64,000 bases of DNA from Myxococcales bacterium (GCA_020633435.1 JACKDP010000002.1:441001-505000); one strand, 5' to 3'. Positions 43,692-53,258 are shown, numbered from the stretch's first letter. Notes: a model not told the origin generated them from the letters alone. Made by a program: numbers and translations.

Positions 43692-45280
43692 TCACCCGCC
43701 TCCAAGGGGCCTGCCTCGCGGGCCTGCTGCTCGCCGCCTGCGACCCCGGCGTCGCCGATCCCGTCGACGCCAGCGACCGCCGCCCGGGGGACGCCGCCGC
43801 AGCGGACGTGGGCGCCGCGCCCGACGCCCGGACCGCTGGCCCGACCGACGCTGGCCCGACGGACGCCACCCAGACCGACGCCGCCCCGACGGACGCCACC
43901 CTGGCCGACGCCACGGCGCCAGACGCCACGCCCACCGACGCCGGCCCCTGCCAGCCCCGGTGCGCCCCGCACACCTGCGCCGACGACGGCTGCGGCCAGC
44001 CCTGCGCCTGCCCCGAGGGCGCCACCTGCCGCGACGGCCGCTGCGGCCTCGCCGTGACGAACCCCGTCCTCGCCGGCGACCACCCCGATCCCGACGTCCT
44101 CCGCGTCGAAGGCCCCGACGGCCCCACCTACTACCTCTCGCACACGGTCCACGACGCCGGCGATCTGCCCCTGTACCGCTCCCGCGACCTCGTGCACTGG
44201 GAGCGCCTGCCCGGCGCCTTCGACCGCCCGCGCACCCCGGGCGCGTCCATGGCCCTCAACGGCGCGCACTTCTGCGCCCTGTGGGCGCCGGATCTCGCAG
44301 CGATCCCCGGGGGTTACCTGCTCGGCTTCTCCGCGATGCGCTACCGCGGACCTCAGGCCGCCTGCCCCGGCTATGGCGAGGACGGCGGCGTCTACCAGGC
44401 CTGGTCGCCCACGCCCGAGGGCCCCTACGCCCGCGCCGACCACCCCTGGGAGCCCGTCCCCGCCGGGGCCAACGCGGCCACCTGCGGCCTGCGCGACCAG
44501 CTCCCGCGCAGCGTCGACTACGTCTCCCACGACTGCCAGGGCACCTTCTGCCACCACGTCATCCGCCTCGACAGCGAGACGTGGCAGGACCCCGCCACCG
44601 GCCGGTGGTGGCTGAGCTACGCCTGGTACACCAACGTCCCGCCCCGCGTGGCCTGGGAGCGCGACCACCTGGGCGAGCACGTCAGCCTGGTCGAGCTGGA
44701 CGCCGCCGATCCCTTCGCCGTGCGCTGCGCCGCCGACACCCCGCAGATCTTCGTCGCCGACGGCCACGACGCCGGCCTCCGCGCCGCCCTGGCCGCCGCC
44801 TGCCCCCGCTGCGGCGAGCAGCTCGCCTTCGACCGCGGCCGCCAGGGGGAGCCCCTCACCCACGCCGGCCTGCCCTGGACGGTAGTCGAGGGCCCGGCCC
44901 TGCTGCGCCGCGGCGACTACGTCTACGCCCTCATGAGCGGCAGCGCCTGGGACTCGGCCTGGTACCACGTCTTCTGGGTGGCCGCGCGCACCGTCGAGGG
45001 CCTCGCCCAGGACGCCCCGGATCGGCTGGTCGGCCGCCTGCTCATCCCCAGCCGCGGCCAGGCGTTCGGCCACGGCGTGCCCGTCCTCGGCCCCGACGGC
45101 GACCAGTGGTTCTACGTCCACCACCGGCTCGACGCCGAGCGCTGCCGGGCGACGGGCGACTGCCGCCGCGACCTGTGGGTCAGCCCCATCGACTTCGAGG
45201 ATCGCGGCGACGGCCGCGGCGCCGTGCACCTCCGGGCGCGCCACCCGGCCGAGGCGCCGGACGTCTTCATTCCCCTGTAG
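43688..45280 (+). CDS. GH43-like glycosidase lipoprotein, probable CTG start
   Basis: A 530-residue protein if read from CTG at 43688. This gives a signal ending in the lipobox LLLAAC; the first ATG/GTG/TTG in frame (GTG, 43808) would lie inside the linker and delete the signal. CTG overlaps the upstream stop (CTGA). After a PTDA-repeat linker and a short Cys-rich segment, a five-bladed glycosidase domain of the GH43 type starts at GDHPDPDVLRV with the first catalytic Asp; WAPDL and VVEGPALLRRGDYVYALMSG (acid Glu) follow. The substrate may be an arabinan, xylan or other plant or surface glycan. It most likely sits on the cell surface. Confidence 0.75.
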   Translation: MITRLQGACLAGLLLAACDPGVADPVDASDRRPGDAAAADVGAAPDARTAGPTDAGPTDATQTDAAPTDATLADATAPDATPTDAGPCQPRCAPHTCADDGCGQPCACPEGATCRDGRCGLAVTNPVLAGDHPDPDVLRVEGPDGPTYYLSHTVHDAGDLPLYRSRDLVHWERLPGAFDRPRTPGASMALNGAHFCALWAPDLAAIPGGYLLGFSAMRYRGPQAACPGYGEDGGVYQAWSPTPEGPYARADHPWEPVPAGANAATCGLRDQLPRSVDYVSHDCQGTFCHHVIRLDSETWQDPATGRWWLSYAWYTNVPPRVAWERDHLGEHVSLVELDAADPFAVRCAADTPQIFVADGHDAGLRAALAAACPRCGEQLAFDRGRQGEPLTHAGLPWTVVEGPALLRRGDYVYALMSGSAWDSAWYHVFWVAARTVEGLAQDAPDRLVGRLLIPSRGQAFGHGVPVLGPDGDQWFYVHHRLDAERCRATGDCRRDLWVSPIDFEDRGDGRGAVHLRARHPAEAPDVFIPL

Positions 45281-45292
45281 TTCCGGGCGCTT

Positions 45293-45805
45293 TCAGCCCT
45301 CGGGCAGCGAGAAGTCCAGGTGCTCGTCCGCCAGCCGGGAGGGCCGGTTGGCGGCCTCCACCACCGGCTCGATGGGGGTGCGGAAGGTGTCGAGGACGCG
45401 CTGGACGCGCCCCAGGATCTCGCCCTGGAGCGCCCACCGCCACTCGAACCGGGCCAGCAGCGTGGCGTCCAGCGCGCCGCGGATGCGGACGATGGTGATC
45501 GGGCGGGGGCGCTGGGGCGCGGATCCCCAGCGCAGCCCGAGCCGCGTGGCCAGGGGCCAGCAGGCCAGCGCCAGGGGTGGGGGCTCGGGGGCGGGCAGCC
45601 ACGCCTCGATGGCCTCCGCCAGGGCGTCGTCCTCCCGGCCCGCCTCCACCGCGTCGAACGCCCGGGCCAGCAGGGCGCGGGCCGCCGGCCGCTCCTCCCG
45701 GGCCACCGCCCGGGCCTGCAGGCGCGCCGCCAGCCCCTCCGCCGCGGCCTTCAGGCGGCCGGCCGGCGCGGAATCGGCGAGGGTGGGTTTGCGAGTCGGG
45801 GTCAC
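45293..45805 (-). CDS. Hypothetical protein
   Basis: A 170-residue soluble protein starting at GTG, with weak GGAG upstream. It is Ala- and Arg-rich at the N-terminus with helical character (RLKAAAEGLAARLQARA), and the C-terminal half has RPITIVRIRGALDATLLARFEWRW. No motif, signal or membrane segment is visible and I do not recognise it. It is divergent from the Ser/Thr kinase gene (48-bp gap) and convergent with the GH43-like gene (12-bp gap). Confidence 0.6.
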   Translation of the reverse strand: MTPTRKPTLADSAPAGRLKAAAEGLAARLQARAVAREERPAARALLARAFDAVEAGREDDALAEAIEAWLPAPEPPPLALACWPLATRLGLRWGSAPQRPRPITIVRIRGALDATLLARFEWRWALQGEILGRVQRVLDTFRTPIEPVVEAANRPSRLADEHLDFSLPEG

Positions 45806-45817
45806 TTGGGTTCTAAT
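45789..45817 (+). promoter_or_regulatory. Promoter candidate for the Ser/Thr kinase
   Basis: TTGCGA (45789-45794), 17-base spacer, TCTAAT (45812-45817): 4/6 and 5/6 matches to the sigma-70 consensus. It lies 37 bases before the kinase ATG and overlaps the start of the divergent hypothetical gene. Confidence 0.5.
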
Positions 45818-45853
45818 TGCTCCGCTCCACGACCCTCGGGATCACCGCCGTCC

Positions 45854-47347
45854 ATGGCCGACCAACGGTACACCATCGTCCAGAAGATCGATTCCGGCGG
45901 CATGGCCGAGGTCTGGAAGGGCAAGGCGTCGAGCTTGCGGGGGTTTGAGAAGCTCGTCGCCATCAAGCGCGTCCTCCCCAGCCTCTCGCGGAACAAGAAG
46001 TTCATCTCCATGTTCCTCGACGAGGCCCGCCTCTCGCTCTACCTGAACCACGCCAACGTGGTCCAGACGTTCGACATCGGCATGGCGGAGAACGCCTACT
46101 TCATCGTGATGGAGTGGGTGGATGGCACCAACCTCAAGGGGTTGATGTCCGTCGCCAGCGAGCTGGGCTTCCGCATCCCCCCCGAGCAGGCCGTCTTCAT
46201 CACCATCGAGGTGTGCAAGGGCCTCAGCCACGCCCACAACCGCAAGGATCCCAAGGGCCGCCCGCTGGCCATCGTGCACCGCGACGTCAGCCCGCCCAAC
46301 GTGCTCCTCAGCCGCGAGGGCGAGGTGAAGCTGGTGGACTTCGGGCTGGCCAAGGCGGCCTCCCAGATCACCAGCACCGATCCGGGCATCGTGAAGGGGA
46401 AGTTCAGCTACCTCTCCCCCGAGGCCGCCCACGGCCAGACGGTGGACGGGCGCGCGGACGTCTTCTCGGCGGGCATCGTGCTCTGGGAGATGCTCGCCGG
46501 CCGCAAGCTCTTCGACGGCGCCACCGACCTCAAGACGGTGGAGCTGGTGCGCAAGACCGAGGTGCCGCCGCTCTCGCGCTTCAACCCGGACGTGGAGCCC
46601 GCCCTCGACGCCATCGTGCGCCGGGCCCTGGCCCGCGACCCCCGGGAGCGCTTCCAGACGGCCGAGCAGCTCGGCCACGAGCTGGCCCGCTACCTCTTCC
46701 AGGGCCGCCTCCTCGTCACCTCCTACGACATCGCCACGCTGGTGAAGCGCGTCCTGGCCTACATGGACGCCAACGCCGCCGAGCGCAGCAAGGCCATCTC
46801 CCTGGAGTCCACCGTCCAGGAGGAGATCGAGCAGTTCACCTCCCTCGAGAACCTCGAGGAGCTGGATCGCATGGAGTTCAAGTCGGTCCTCGATCACCCG
46901 GGGGGCGACGACAGCGGCCTGGTGGGCATCGGCATCGACCCGCGGGGCTGGGCCGACGAGCTGGGCGACCTGGGCCCCGAGCCGGGCGGCTCGATGTCCG
47001 AGGAGTCCATCGACGACACCATCGTCGCGGGCGTGCACGACTTCCTCGACGAGGAGGACCTCGGCCCGCCGACGGTGAAGGGCACCCCCGCGGCCGCGCC
47101 CGCGCCGGCCCCCATGCGCAGCGCGCCGCCGGCCCGCATCGCCGAGGTCTCCGCGCCGCCGGCCAAGGCCCCGCCTTCCCGGGGGGCCCCCACGCCCACG
47201 ACGCCGCCGGAGGTGGCCCCGCCGCGCTCCACCGGGCAGCTGCCCGTCGTCGAGGGCAAGCGCAGCATCCCGCTCTCGGTGGGCCTCGTGGTAGGGCTCC
47301 TCGGCGCCGGCGCCCTGGGCGTCGCCATCTGGCTGCTCGCGAGCTGA
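45854..47347 (+). CDS. Ser/Thr protein kinase with C-terminal membrane anchor
   Basis: A 497-residue Hanks-type kinase. The Gly-rich loop is DSGGMAEVWKG, VAIK has Lys38, the catalytic loop is HRDVSPPN with Asp144, and DFGLAK is the metal motif; HRDVSPPN is a myxobacterial hallmark. After the kinase domain there is an acidic segment and a Pro/Ala-rich linker, then a single membrane helix (GLVVGLLGAGALGVAIWLLAS) at the extreme C-terminus, so the kinase faces the cytoplasm. No extracellular sensor exists. glgC follows after 3 bases, a possible functional link to glycogen metabolism. Confidence 0.93.
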   Translation: MADQRYTIVQKIDSGGMAEVWKGKASSLRGFEKLVAIKRVLPSLSRNKKFISMFLDEARLSLYLNHANVVQTFDIGMAENAYFIVMEWVDGTNLKGLMSVASELGFRIPPEQAVFITIEVCKGLSHAHNRKDPKGRPLAIVHRDVSPPNVLLSREGEVKLVDFGLAKAASQITSTDPGIVKGKFSYLSPEAAHGQTVDGRADVFSAGIVLWEMLAGRKLFDGATDLKTVELVRKTEVPPLSRFNPDVEPALDAIVRRALARDPRERFQTAEQLGHELARYLFQGRLLVTSYDIATLVKRVLAYMDANAAERSKAISLESTVQEEIEQFTSLENLEELDRMEFKSVLDHPGGDDSGLVGIGIDPRGWADELGDLGPEPGGSMSEESIDDTIVAGVHDFLDEEDLGPPTVKGTPAAAPAPAPMRSAPPARIAEVSAPPAKAPPSRGAPTPTTPPEVAPPRSTGQLPVVEGKRSIPLSVGLVVGLLGAGALGVAIWLLAS

Positions 47348-47350
47348 CCC

Positions 47351-48598
47351 ATGCCGGAGCCCAGCCGCTCGCTCCTCGCACTCATCCTCGCCGGGGGCGA
47401 AGGCACCCGCCTCCTGCCCCTGACCCGTGACCGCGCCAAGCCCGCCGTGCCCTTCGGCGGCCGCTACCGGCTCATCGACTTCGTCCTCTCGAACTTCGTC
47501 AACTCGGGCTTCTTCCAGATCAAGGTCCTGACCCAGTACAAGGCGTCGAGCCTCATCAGCCACATCACCCGCGGCTGGCAGCTCGCCCCCATCCTGGGCC
47601 ACTACGTCGAGCCGGTGCCCGCCCAGATGCGGGTGGGCCGCGACTGGTTCAAGGGCAGCGCCGACGCCGTCTTCCAGAACCTCAACCTGATCGCCGACTC
47701 CCAGCCCGAGGTGGTGGCCGTCTTCGGGGCCGACCACATCTACAAGATGGACGTCTCCCAGATGGTGACGCTCCACCTCGAGAAGGACGCCGATCTGACC
47801 ATCGCCGCGGTGCCGGTGCCCCGGGCCCAGGCCACCGCCTTCGGCGTCCTGGCGGTGGACGCCGAGGGCCGCGTGACGGACTTCGTCGAGAAGCCGGCCG
47901 ACCCGCCCGAGATGCCCGGCCGGCCCGGCTGGTCCCTGGCCAGCATGGGCAACTACCTGTTTCGCACCCAGAATCTGGTGGAGGCCATCACCCAGGACGC
48001 CACCCGCGTCGACAGCGTCCACGACTTCGGCCGCAACATCATCAGCCAGATGGTGCGCGACGGCCGCGTCTACGCGTACGACTTCGACACCAACGAGCCG
48101 CCCGGCATGGAGGAGAAGGAGCGCGGCTACTGGCGCGACGTGGGGACGCTGGACAGCTACTGGGAGGCGTCGATGGACCTCGTCGAGGTGACGCCCATCT
48201 TCAACCTCTACAACCACCGCTGGCCCATCCGCACGACCTACCAGCACCTGCCGCCGGCCAAGTTCGTGTTCAACCTCGAGGGCCCCGGCCGCCGCGGCTA
48301 CGCCACCGACTCCCTCGTCAGCCCGGGCGGCATCATCTCGGGCGGCCACGTCCACCGCTCGGTCCTGGCCCCCAAGGTGCGCGTCCACTCCTGGTCGGAG
48401 GTCGAGGCCAGCGTGCTGGGCGAGGGCTGCGAGATCCACCGCGGCGCCCGCGTGCGCCGGGCCATCTTCGACAAGTTCGTGACGGTGGAGGAGGGGGCCA
48501 CGGTCGGCTTCGACCCCGAGCACGACCGGGCCCGCGGCCTGACGGTCACCGAGAGCGGCGTCGTCGCCGCCACCAAGGGCCTGCACATCCCCCGATGA
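47351..48598 (+). CDS. glgC: Glucose-1-phosphate adenylyltransferase
   Basis: A 415-residue ADP-glucose pyrophosphorylase, the committed step to glycogen. The N-terminal nucleotidyltransferase domain has LAGGEGTRLLPLTRDRAKPAVPFGGRYRLIDF and FGADHIYKMDV; the EKP motif (DFVEKPADPP) and the GYWRDVGTLDSYWEA active-site region follow, and the C-terminal left-handed beta-helix ends the protein. Allosteric control by glycolytic intermediates is usual for the family. It is coupled to the kinase upstream and to a GH57 enzyme downstream (4-base overlap with the first possible start). Confidence 0.95.
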   Translation: MPEPSRSLLALILAGGEGTRLLPLTRDRAKPAVPFGGRYRLIDFVLSNFVNSGFFQIKVLTQYKASSLISHITRGWQLAPILGHYVEPVPAQMRVGRDWFKGSADAVFQNLNLIADSQPEVVAVFGADHIYKMDVSQMVTLHLEKDADLTIAAVPVPRAQATAFGVLAVDAEGRVTDFVEKPADPPEMPGRPGWSLASMGNYLFRTQNLVEAITQDATRVDSVHDFGRNIISQMVRDGRVYAYDFDTNEPPGMEEKERGYWRDVGTLDSYWEASMDLVEVTPIFNLYNHRWPIRTTYQHLPPAKFVFNLEGPGRRGYATDSLVSPGGIISGGHVHRSVLAPKVRVHSWSEVEASVLGEGCEIHRGARVRRAIFDKFVTVEEGATVGFDPEHDRARGLTVTESGVVAATKGLHIPR

Positions 48599-48615
48599 GC
48601 GTGAAGGGAGAGCCC

Positions 48616-50745
48616 ATGCCGGGCGCGTCGTCCGTCGCCTTCCTCTGGCACTTCCACCAGCCGGACTACCGGGATCCCGTGGCGGGCCGCCCCATCCTGC
48701 CCTGGGTGCGCCTGCACGCGAGCCGGGCCTACTTCGATCTGGCCTGGCTGCATGAGCGCCACCCGGGCTTCCGCTCCACGGTGAACTTCGTCCCGGTCCT
48801 CGTCGATCAGCTCCAGGCCTTCATCGCCGGCGAGCGCGACCGCTACTGGGAGCTGGCCCGCAAGCCCGCCCGGGACCTCACGCCCCCCGAGCGCGCCTTC
48901 ATCGTGGACCGCTTCTTCGCCATCCACCCCGAGCACGGTGTCCGGCCGAGGCCCCGCTACCACGCCCTGCGGGCCCTGCGCGCCCAGGGCCCCGACGCCT
49001 TCTCCGTCGCGGATCTCCGCGATCTGCAAGCGCTCTTCAACCTGGCCTGGTTCGGCTTCGCCGCCCGCGTGGAGTACCCCTTCCTGGCCGAGATGGAGCA
49101 GAAGGGCCGCGGCTTCCGCGAGGACGAGAAGCGCAAGATCCTCGACCTGCAGGTCCACGTCGCCCGCCGCATCCTGCCCCTCTGGCGCCGCCTGGCCGAG
49201 CGCGGCCAGGTCGAGCTGACGACGACGCCCTACGCCCACCCCATCCTGCCGCTCCTCATCGACTCCGACGTCATGGGGCGCTGCCAGCCCACGGCACCGC
49301 GGCCGCCGCGCTTCGCCTTCCCGGCGGACGCCGAGGCCCAGATCGCCCGGGCCCGCGACCGCCACGCCGCCTGGACGGGCGTGGCCCCCGTGGGGCTCTG
49401 GCCGGCCGAGGGGGCCGTCAGCCACGCCGCCGCCGAGCTGCTGGTCGCCCAGGGCATCGGCCACCTGGCCACCGACGAGGCCCAGCTCTTCCGCAGCCTG
49501 CCCCCCGAGACGCCCCGCAGCGCCCTCTACCAGCCGTGGCGCCTGCCCGTCGCGGGCGGCCACCTCGATCTCGTCTTCCGGGACCGCGCCCTGAGCGACC
49601 TCATCGGCTTCACCTACGCCAGCAACGACGCCGAGGTGGCCGTCGACGACCTGCTCGGCCGCGTCCGCGCCGCCGCCGCCAGCGCCCCGCACCCGCGCCC
49701 GCTGGTGACCATCGCCCTCGACGGCGAGAACCCCTGGGACGCCTACCCCGAGAGCGGCCGCCGCTTCCTGCAGACGCTGGCCAGCCGCCTGGAGGCCGCC
49801 ACCGATCTGCAGGCCGTGACCCTCGCCGAGCACCTCGCCGCGGCCCCGCCCACCGCCACCCTCTCCGACCTCGCGCCGGGGTCGTGGATCAACGGCGACT
49901 TCGGCATCTGGATCGGCGGCTCCGTCGAGAACACCGCCTGGCGGCTCCTCGGCGACGCCCGCCGCGCCCTCGAGACGGTGGGCCCCACGCGCCCCCCCGC
50001 CGACGCCGCGGCGGCCCGGGATCACCTGCTGGTGGCCGAGGGCAGCGACTGGTTCTGGTGGTTCGGCGAGCCCTTCCACGGCGAGAACGACGCCGACTTC
50101 GACCACCTCTTCCGCAGCCGCCTGCGCGCGGCCTGGCTGGCGCTGGGCCTGCCCGTCCCCGACGCCGTCGAGCACCCCCTCGACCCGCCGGCCCCCGTGG
50201 CCCCCGTCGCCGAGCCCCGCCAGCTCCTCCGGCCGCGCTTCGCCCCCGCCGACAGCACGTGGTTCGAGTGGGCCGGCGCCGGCGTCTACGCCCTGGAGCA
50301 CGGCGTCGCCGCCATGTACCAGGCGACGCGCTGGTTCGTCCGCCTGCTCTACGGCTTCGACCTCGCCCACGCCTACTTCCGCCTCGAGCCCGCCGAGGGC
50401 GCCGACACCGCCGGCATGACGCTGCGGCTGCGCCTCCACGGCGGCGCCGATCTGCACGTCGTCGACGTCCCCCTCGACGAGGCCGCCGGCGAGGCCACCC
50501 TGGCCCGCCTGGACCCGGATCTCACCCCCCGGGGCGCGCGCCCGCTGACGCTGGTCAAGCGCCGCCGCGGCATCGTCGAGATCGGGGTGCCCTTCGCCGA
50601 CCTCGGCCTGGTGGCCGGCGATCCGCTGCACACGACGGCCTTCCTGATGCGCGAGCGCGTCTGCCTCGCCCGCTACCCCGCCGCCGGCGACGTGCGCGTC
50701 ACGGTGCCGGATGCCCAGTTCGAGGCGCGCCACTGGACGGCGTGA
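48616..50745 (+). CDS. Glycoside hydrolase family 57 enzyme (amylase/glucanotransferase type)
   Basis: A 709-residue GH57 protein. It opens with the family hallmark LWHFHQPDY and has the nucleophile Glu in GLWPAEGAVS and the acid/base Asp in ALDGENPWDAYPE; the C-terminal third has GSDWFWWFGEPFHGENDADFD, also typical, then a beta domain. Activity may be alpha-amylase, 4-alpha-glucanotransferase or branching. I chose the ATG at 48616 because GGGAGAG is properly spaced; the alternative ATG at 48595 overlaps glgC. With glgC it suggests a glycogen or alpha-glucan unit. The 3' end overlaps the convergent lipoprotein gene by about 47 bases. Confidence 0.88.
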   Translation: MPGASSVAFLWHFHQPDYRDPVAGRPILPWVRLHASRAYFDLAWLHERHPGFRSTVNFVPVLVDQLQAFIAGERDRYWELARKPARDLTPPERAFIVDRFFAIHPEHGVRPRPRYHALRALRAQGPDAFSVADLRDLQALFNLAWFGFAARVEYPFLAEMEQKGRGFREDEKRKILDLQVHVARRILPLWRRLAERGQVELTTTPYAHPILPLLIDSDVMGRCQPTAPRPPRFAFPADAEAQIARARDRHAAWTGVAPVGLWPAEGAVSHAAAELLVAQGIGHLATDEAQLFRSLPPETPRSALYQPWRLPVAGGHLDLVFRDRALSDLIGFTYASNDAEVAVDDLLGRVRAAAASAPHPRPLVTIALDGENPWDAYPESGRRFLQTLASRLEAATDLQAVTLAEHLAAAPPTATLSDLAPGSWINGDFGIWIGGSVENTAWRLLGDARRALETVGPTRPPADAAAARDHLLVAEGSDWFWWFGEPFHGENDADFDHLFRSRLRAAWLALGLPVPDAVEHPLDPPAPVAPVAEPRQLLRPRFAPADSTWFEWAGAGVYALEHGVAAMYQATRWFVRLLYGFDLAHAYFRLEPAEGADTAGMTLRLRLHGGADLHVVDVPLDEAAGEATLARLDPDLTPRGARPLTLVKRRRGIVEIGVPFADLGLVAGDPLHTTAFLMRERVCLARYPAAGDVRVTVPDAQFEARHWTA

Positions 50746-51755
50746 GGGCCAGCTCGCCGAAGCCGTAGTCGGCCCCCACCAGCAGCAGCCGATCGGGCCC
50801 CACCAGGAACATCGCCACCGTCGGCCCCGGCAGCGCGCGGCGCCCGGCCTCCACCAGCCGGCCCCCCTCGGCGCGGTAGACGACCACGGCCTCGCCTGCG
50901 GCGACGATCAGGAATTCCCCAAGGGGAACGAGGGCTTGCACGGCACCCGGGGTGGGCGTCCCCTGGCCGTCGAGGGCCACGCCGATGGCCCCCAGCCGCG
51001 CCTCGACCGTCGCCTCGCCCAGCGGGGCGTGCAGCCGGTCGTCCCCCGCGACCACCTGGCCCTCGGGCCCGGCGGGCACCAGCCAGGGCCCCCGCGGCCA
51101 CACCGGCAGGCCCCGGCCCGAGGCGTCCACCAGCCAGAGCAGGGCGTCGTCGCGGAAGAGCCGCGCCACCGGCCCCAGCCCCGGCGGCTGGCCCATCGGC
51201 ACCGGCGCGCCGGGACCCGGCCGCCACCACCAGACGCCCGACGCGCCCGCCGCCCAGACGCGCTCGCCATCCCACGTCGCCGCCTGCAGGCCCGTCGCCG
51301 CGTCGCGCCGCCAGATCGTCTCGCCCGCGTCGAGCAGCGCCAGCGCCGGGCCCGACCAGCGCAGCTCGCGCCCATCGGGAGGGACCGCCCGCCGCGCCCG
51401 CCGGGGTGGGCCACCCGGTCGCCGCCGCGAGCGCGCCGCGCCAGGCCACCGCGTCCCCGGCCACGCCCACGGCGTCGGCCTCGCCCATGGCCACCAGCGC
51501 CCGCTCCCCGTCACAGCCCACCGCGCGCGGCGCCCCGCCGAGGGGGATGACGGCCTCCTGGGCCGGCCCGTCCGGGCCGAACCGCCACCGCTCCACGGCG
51601 CCGTCCCGCGCGGCCCACGCCACCGGCCCGGCCACGCAGCCCGCGCGCCACGCCCCGCCGCGCAGCAACGGCGCGCTCAGGCCCGGGGGGGCGGCCGCCG
51701 GTCCACCGCCACACCCGGCCAGGCTCCCCACCAGCGCCACCATCGCCCACCGCAT
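50699..51755 (-). pseudogene. Lipoprotein with beta-propeller-like repeats, frameshifted
   Basis: The gene starts at ATG 51755 (GGGGGAG upstream) and encodes a lipoprotein (lipobox SLAGC). Beta-rich sequence with Trp-containing blade-like units (VAWRGALAAATGWPTP, then in the other frame WDGERVWAAGASGVWWWRP) runs on in a second frame to the stop at 50699. The switch lies within 51381-51412, a run rich in GCG and CCG. The total length is one base too long for a single frame, so one extra base explains the break. If real, the protein is truncated; if an error, it would be about 351 residues. Function unknown. Confidence 0.65.
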
Positions 51756-51920
51756 CGCGCTCCCCCGCAGCCACCACGCTCGTCGCCCGACTCTCTAACA
51801 AAATCAATCACTTTGCTCTACTCCCTCGGCGGCGGGGCCGGTGTTTCTGGATCGCGCCGGCGAGACACGGCATGGTCCCCCGGGGTCGAACGGCCCCGAT
51901 CACCCGGCGAGGCGCACCTG

Positions 51921-53258
51921 GTGTCGAACGACTCCCCCGATCCGGCCATCAAGCGACGGCTGGGCATGGACGCCCCCGCGGCGGTCGCGGCCCTGGGCGC
52001 GCTCGCGCTCGCGCCGCTCCTGGGGATCGTCATCGCGGGCCAGGCCACCACCGTCTTCGCCGGCGTGGCGGCCGTCACCCTCGGGCTCTTCCTGCTCTGG
52101 CAGCCGCTCTGGTGCGTCTACCTCATGGTGGTCGGCGCCCTCTTCAACACCTTCTTCGTCGACGCCGGCTTCGCCCTCCTGGGGGCGGGCGACCTGGCCG
52201 TCCTCGTCTCGCTGCCCATCTGGCTGCTGCACCGCCTCAACCACCCCCGCGACCTGCGCCTGCCCCGCGCCTGGCCGCTGCTCGTGGCCTACGCCATGCT
52301 CGCCGGCGCCAGCCTCCTGGAGGGCGTCGCCCCCGAGGCCGGCATCCGCAGCTACGTCCGCCAGCTCACCTACGTGGCGTCCCTCTTCGCCGTCACCGAC
52401 CTGCTCCGGGACACCGCGCAGCTCCGCCGCATCTTCCTCATCTTCGCGGTGGGGGGCACCTTCATCGCCGGCCACGCCCTCGCCACCTGGCAGGGCGGCC
52501 GCCTCGAGGGCATCGCCGAGCAGCCGAACCTGCTGGCCGTGCTCCTGGCCTTCTGCGGCGTGCCCACCATCGGCATCATCCTCACGGCCGGGCCCTCCCT
52601 GAAGCGCCTCCTCGGCATCGGCGGGCTGATGCTGATGATCGTCGCGCTCATCTTCACCATCTCCCGCGGCAACTACCTGGGCTTCGGCTGCGCGGCCCTG
52701 TGGTGGATGCGCCGCTACCGCCGCCTCATCGTGGTCGCCGTGCTCGCGGCCGCCGGCATCGTGGCCGTCCTCGCCCGCGACCCCGAGCTGGCCGCCAACA
52801 TCACGCGCCGCTGGCAGCTCCAGGACGTCAGCGTCTCCCAGCGCATCATCGTGCAGGAGAACGCCATCCAGACCATCCTGCAGAACCCGCTCTTCGGCGT
52901 CGGCTTCGGCCAGTTCTCCGAGCTGCACCGCAAGGTGGACATCACCGCCGAGGTGGGCCGCAGCGCCCACAACCAGTACCTCGGCCAGATGGCCGCCACG
53001 GGCATCCCCGCGGCATTGCTGCTCTTTTTGTTCATCGCGTTGCAGTTCTGGCCGCTGTGGCAGCGCGCCGGACCCTTCGCGCGCTTCCGCCCCGACGAGC
53101 AGTGGATCGTGGCCGTCTTCCAGGGCCTCGCCATCTACCAGTGCGTCTCGATGGTGTTCCGCACCGCCCTGCGCCAGCCCGAGTGGCTGATGCTCTCGCT
53201 CTACTGCGCCGTGCTCGCCATCGCGCTGGCCCGCCCCGAAGAGGCGCCGAAGGCGTAG
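51921..53258 (+). CDS. O-antigen ligase-like membrane protein
   Basis: A 445-residue integral membrane protein with about 11-12 hydrophobic helices and a periplasmic loop (ANITRRWQLQDVSVSQRII) leading to NPLFGVGFGQFSELH, then SAHNQYLGQMA, which matches the O-antigen ligase/Wzy_C (WaaL) signature. It probably attaches or polymerises a surface polysaccharide. The GTG start at 51921 has GAGG upstream; ATG 51966 is the alternative. No other polysaccharide genes are adjacent. The 3' end overlaps convergent glycerate kinase by 58 bases. Upstream 51756-51920 has an AT-richer patch (about 51795-51830) that could hold promoters for this and the divergent gene, but I saw no clear -35/-10. Confidence 0.85.
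   Translation: MSNDSPDPAIKRRLGMDAPAAVAALGALALAPLLGIVIAGQATTVFAGVAAVTLGLFLLWQPLWCVYLMVVGALFNTFFVDAGFALLGAGDLAVLVSLPIWLLHRLNHPRDLRLPRAWPLLVAYAMLAGASLLEGVAPEAGIRSYVRQLTYVASLFAVTDLLRDTAQLRRIFLIFAVGGTFIAGHALATWQGGRLEGIAEQPNLLAVLLAFCGVPTIGIILTAGPSLKRLLGIGGLMLMIVALIFTISRGNYLGFGCAALWWMRRYRRLIVVAVLAAAGIVAVLARDPELAANITRRWQLQDVSVSQRIIVQENAIQTILQNPLFGVGFGQFSELHRKVDITAEVGRSAHNQYLGQMAATGIPAALLLFLFIALQFWPLWQRAGPFARFRPDEQWIVAVFQGLAIYQCVSMVFRTALRQPEWLMLSLYCAVLAIALARPEEAPKA

Noticed and set aside
45842..48586. Long minus-strand open frame opposite the kinase and glgC.
   Set aside because: The plus strand carries clear kinase and GlgC motifs; the antisense translation is low-complexity Ala/Gly/Val/Arg/His text typical of GC-rich antisense frames.
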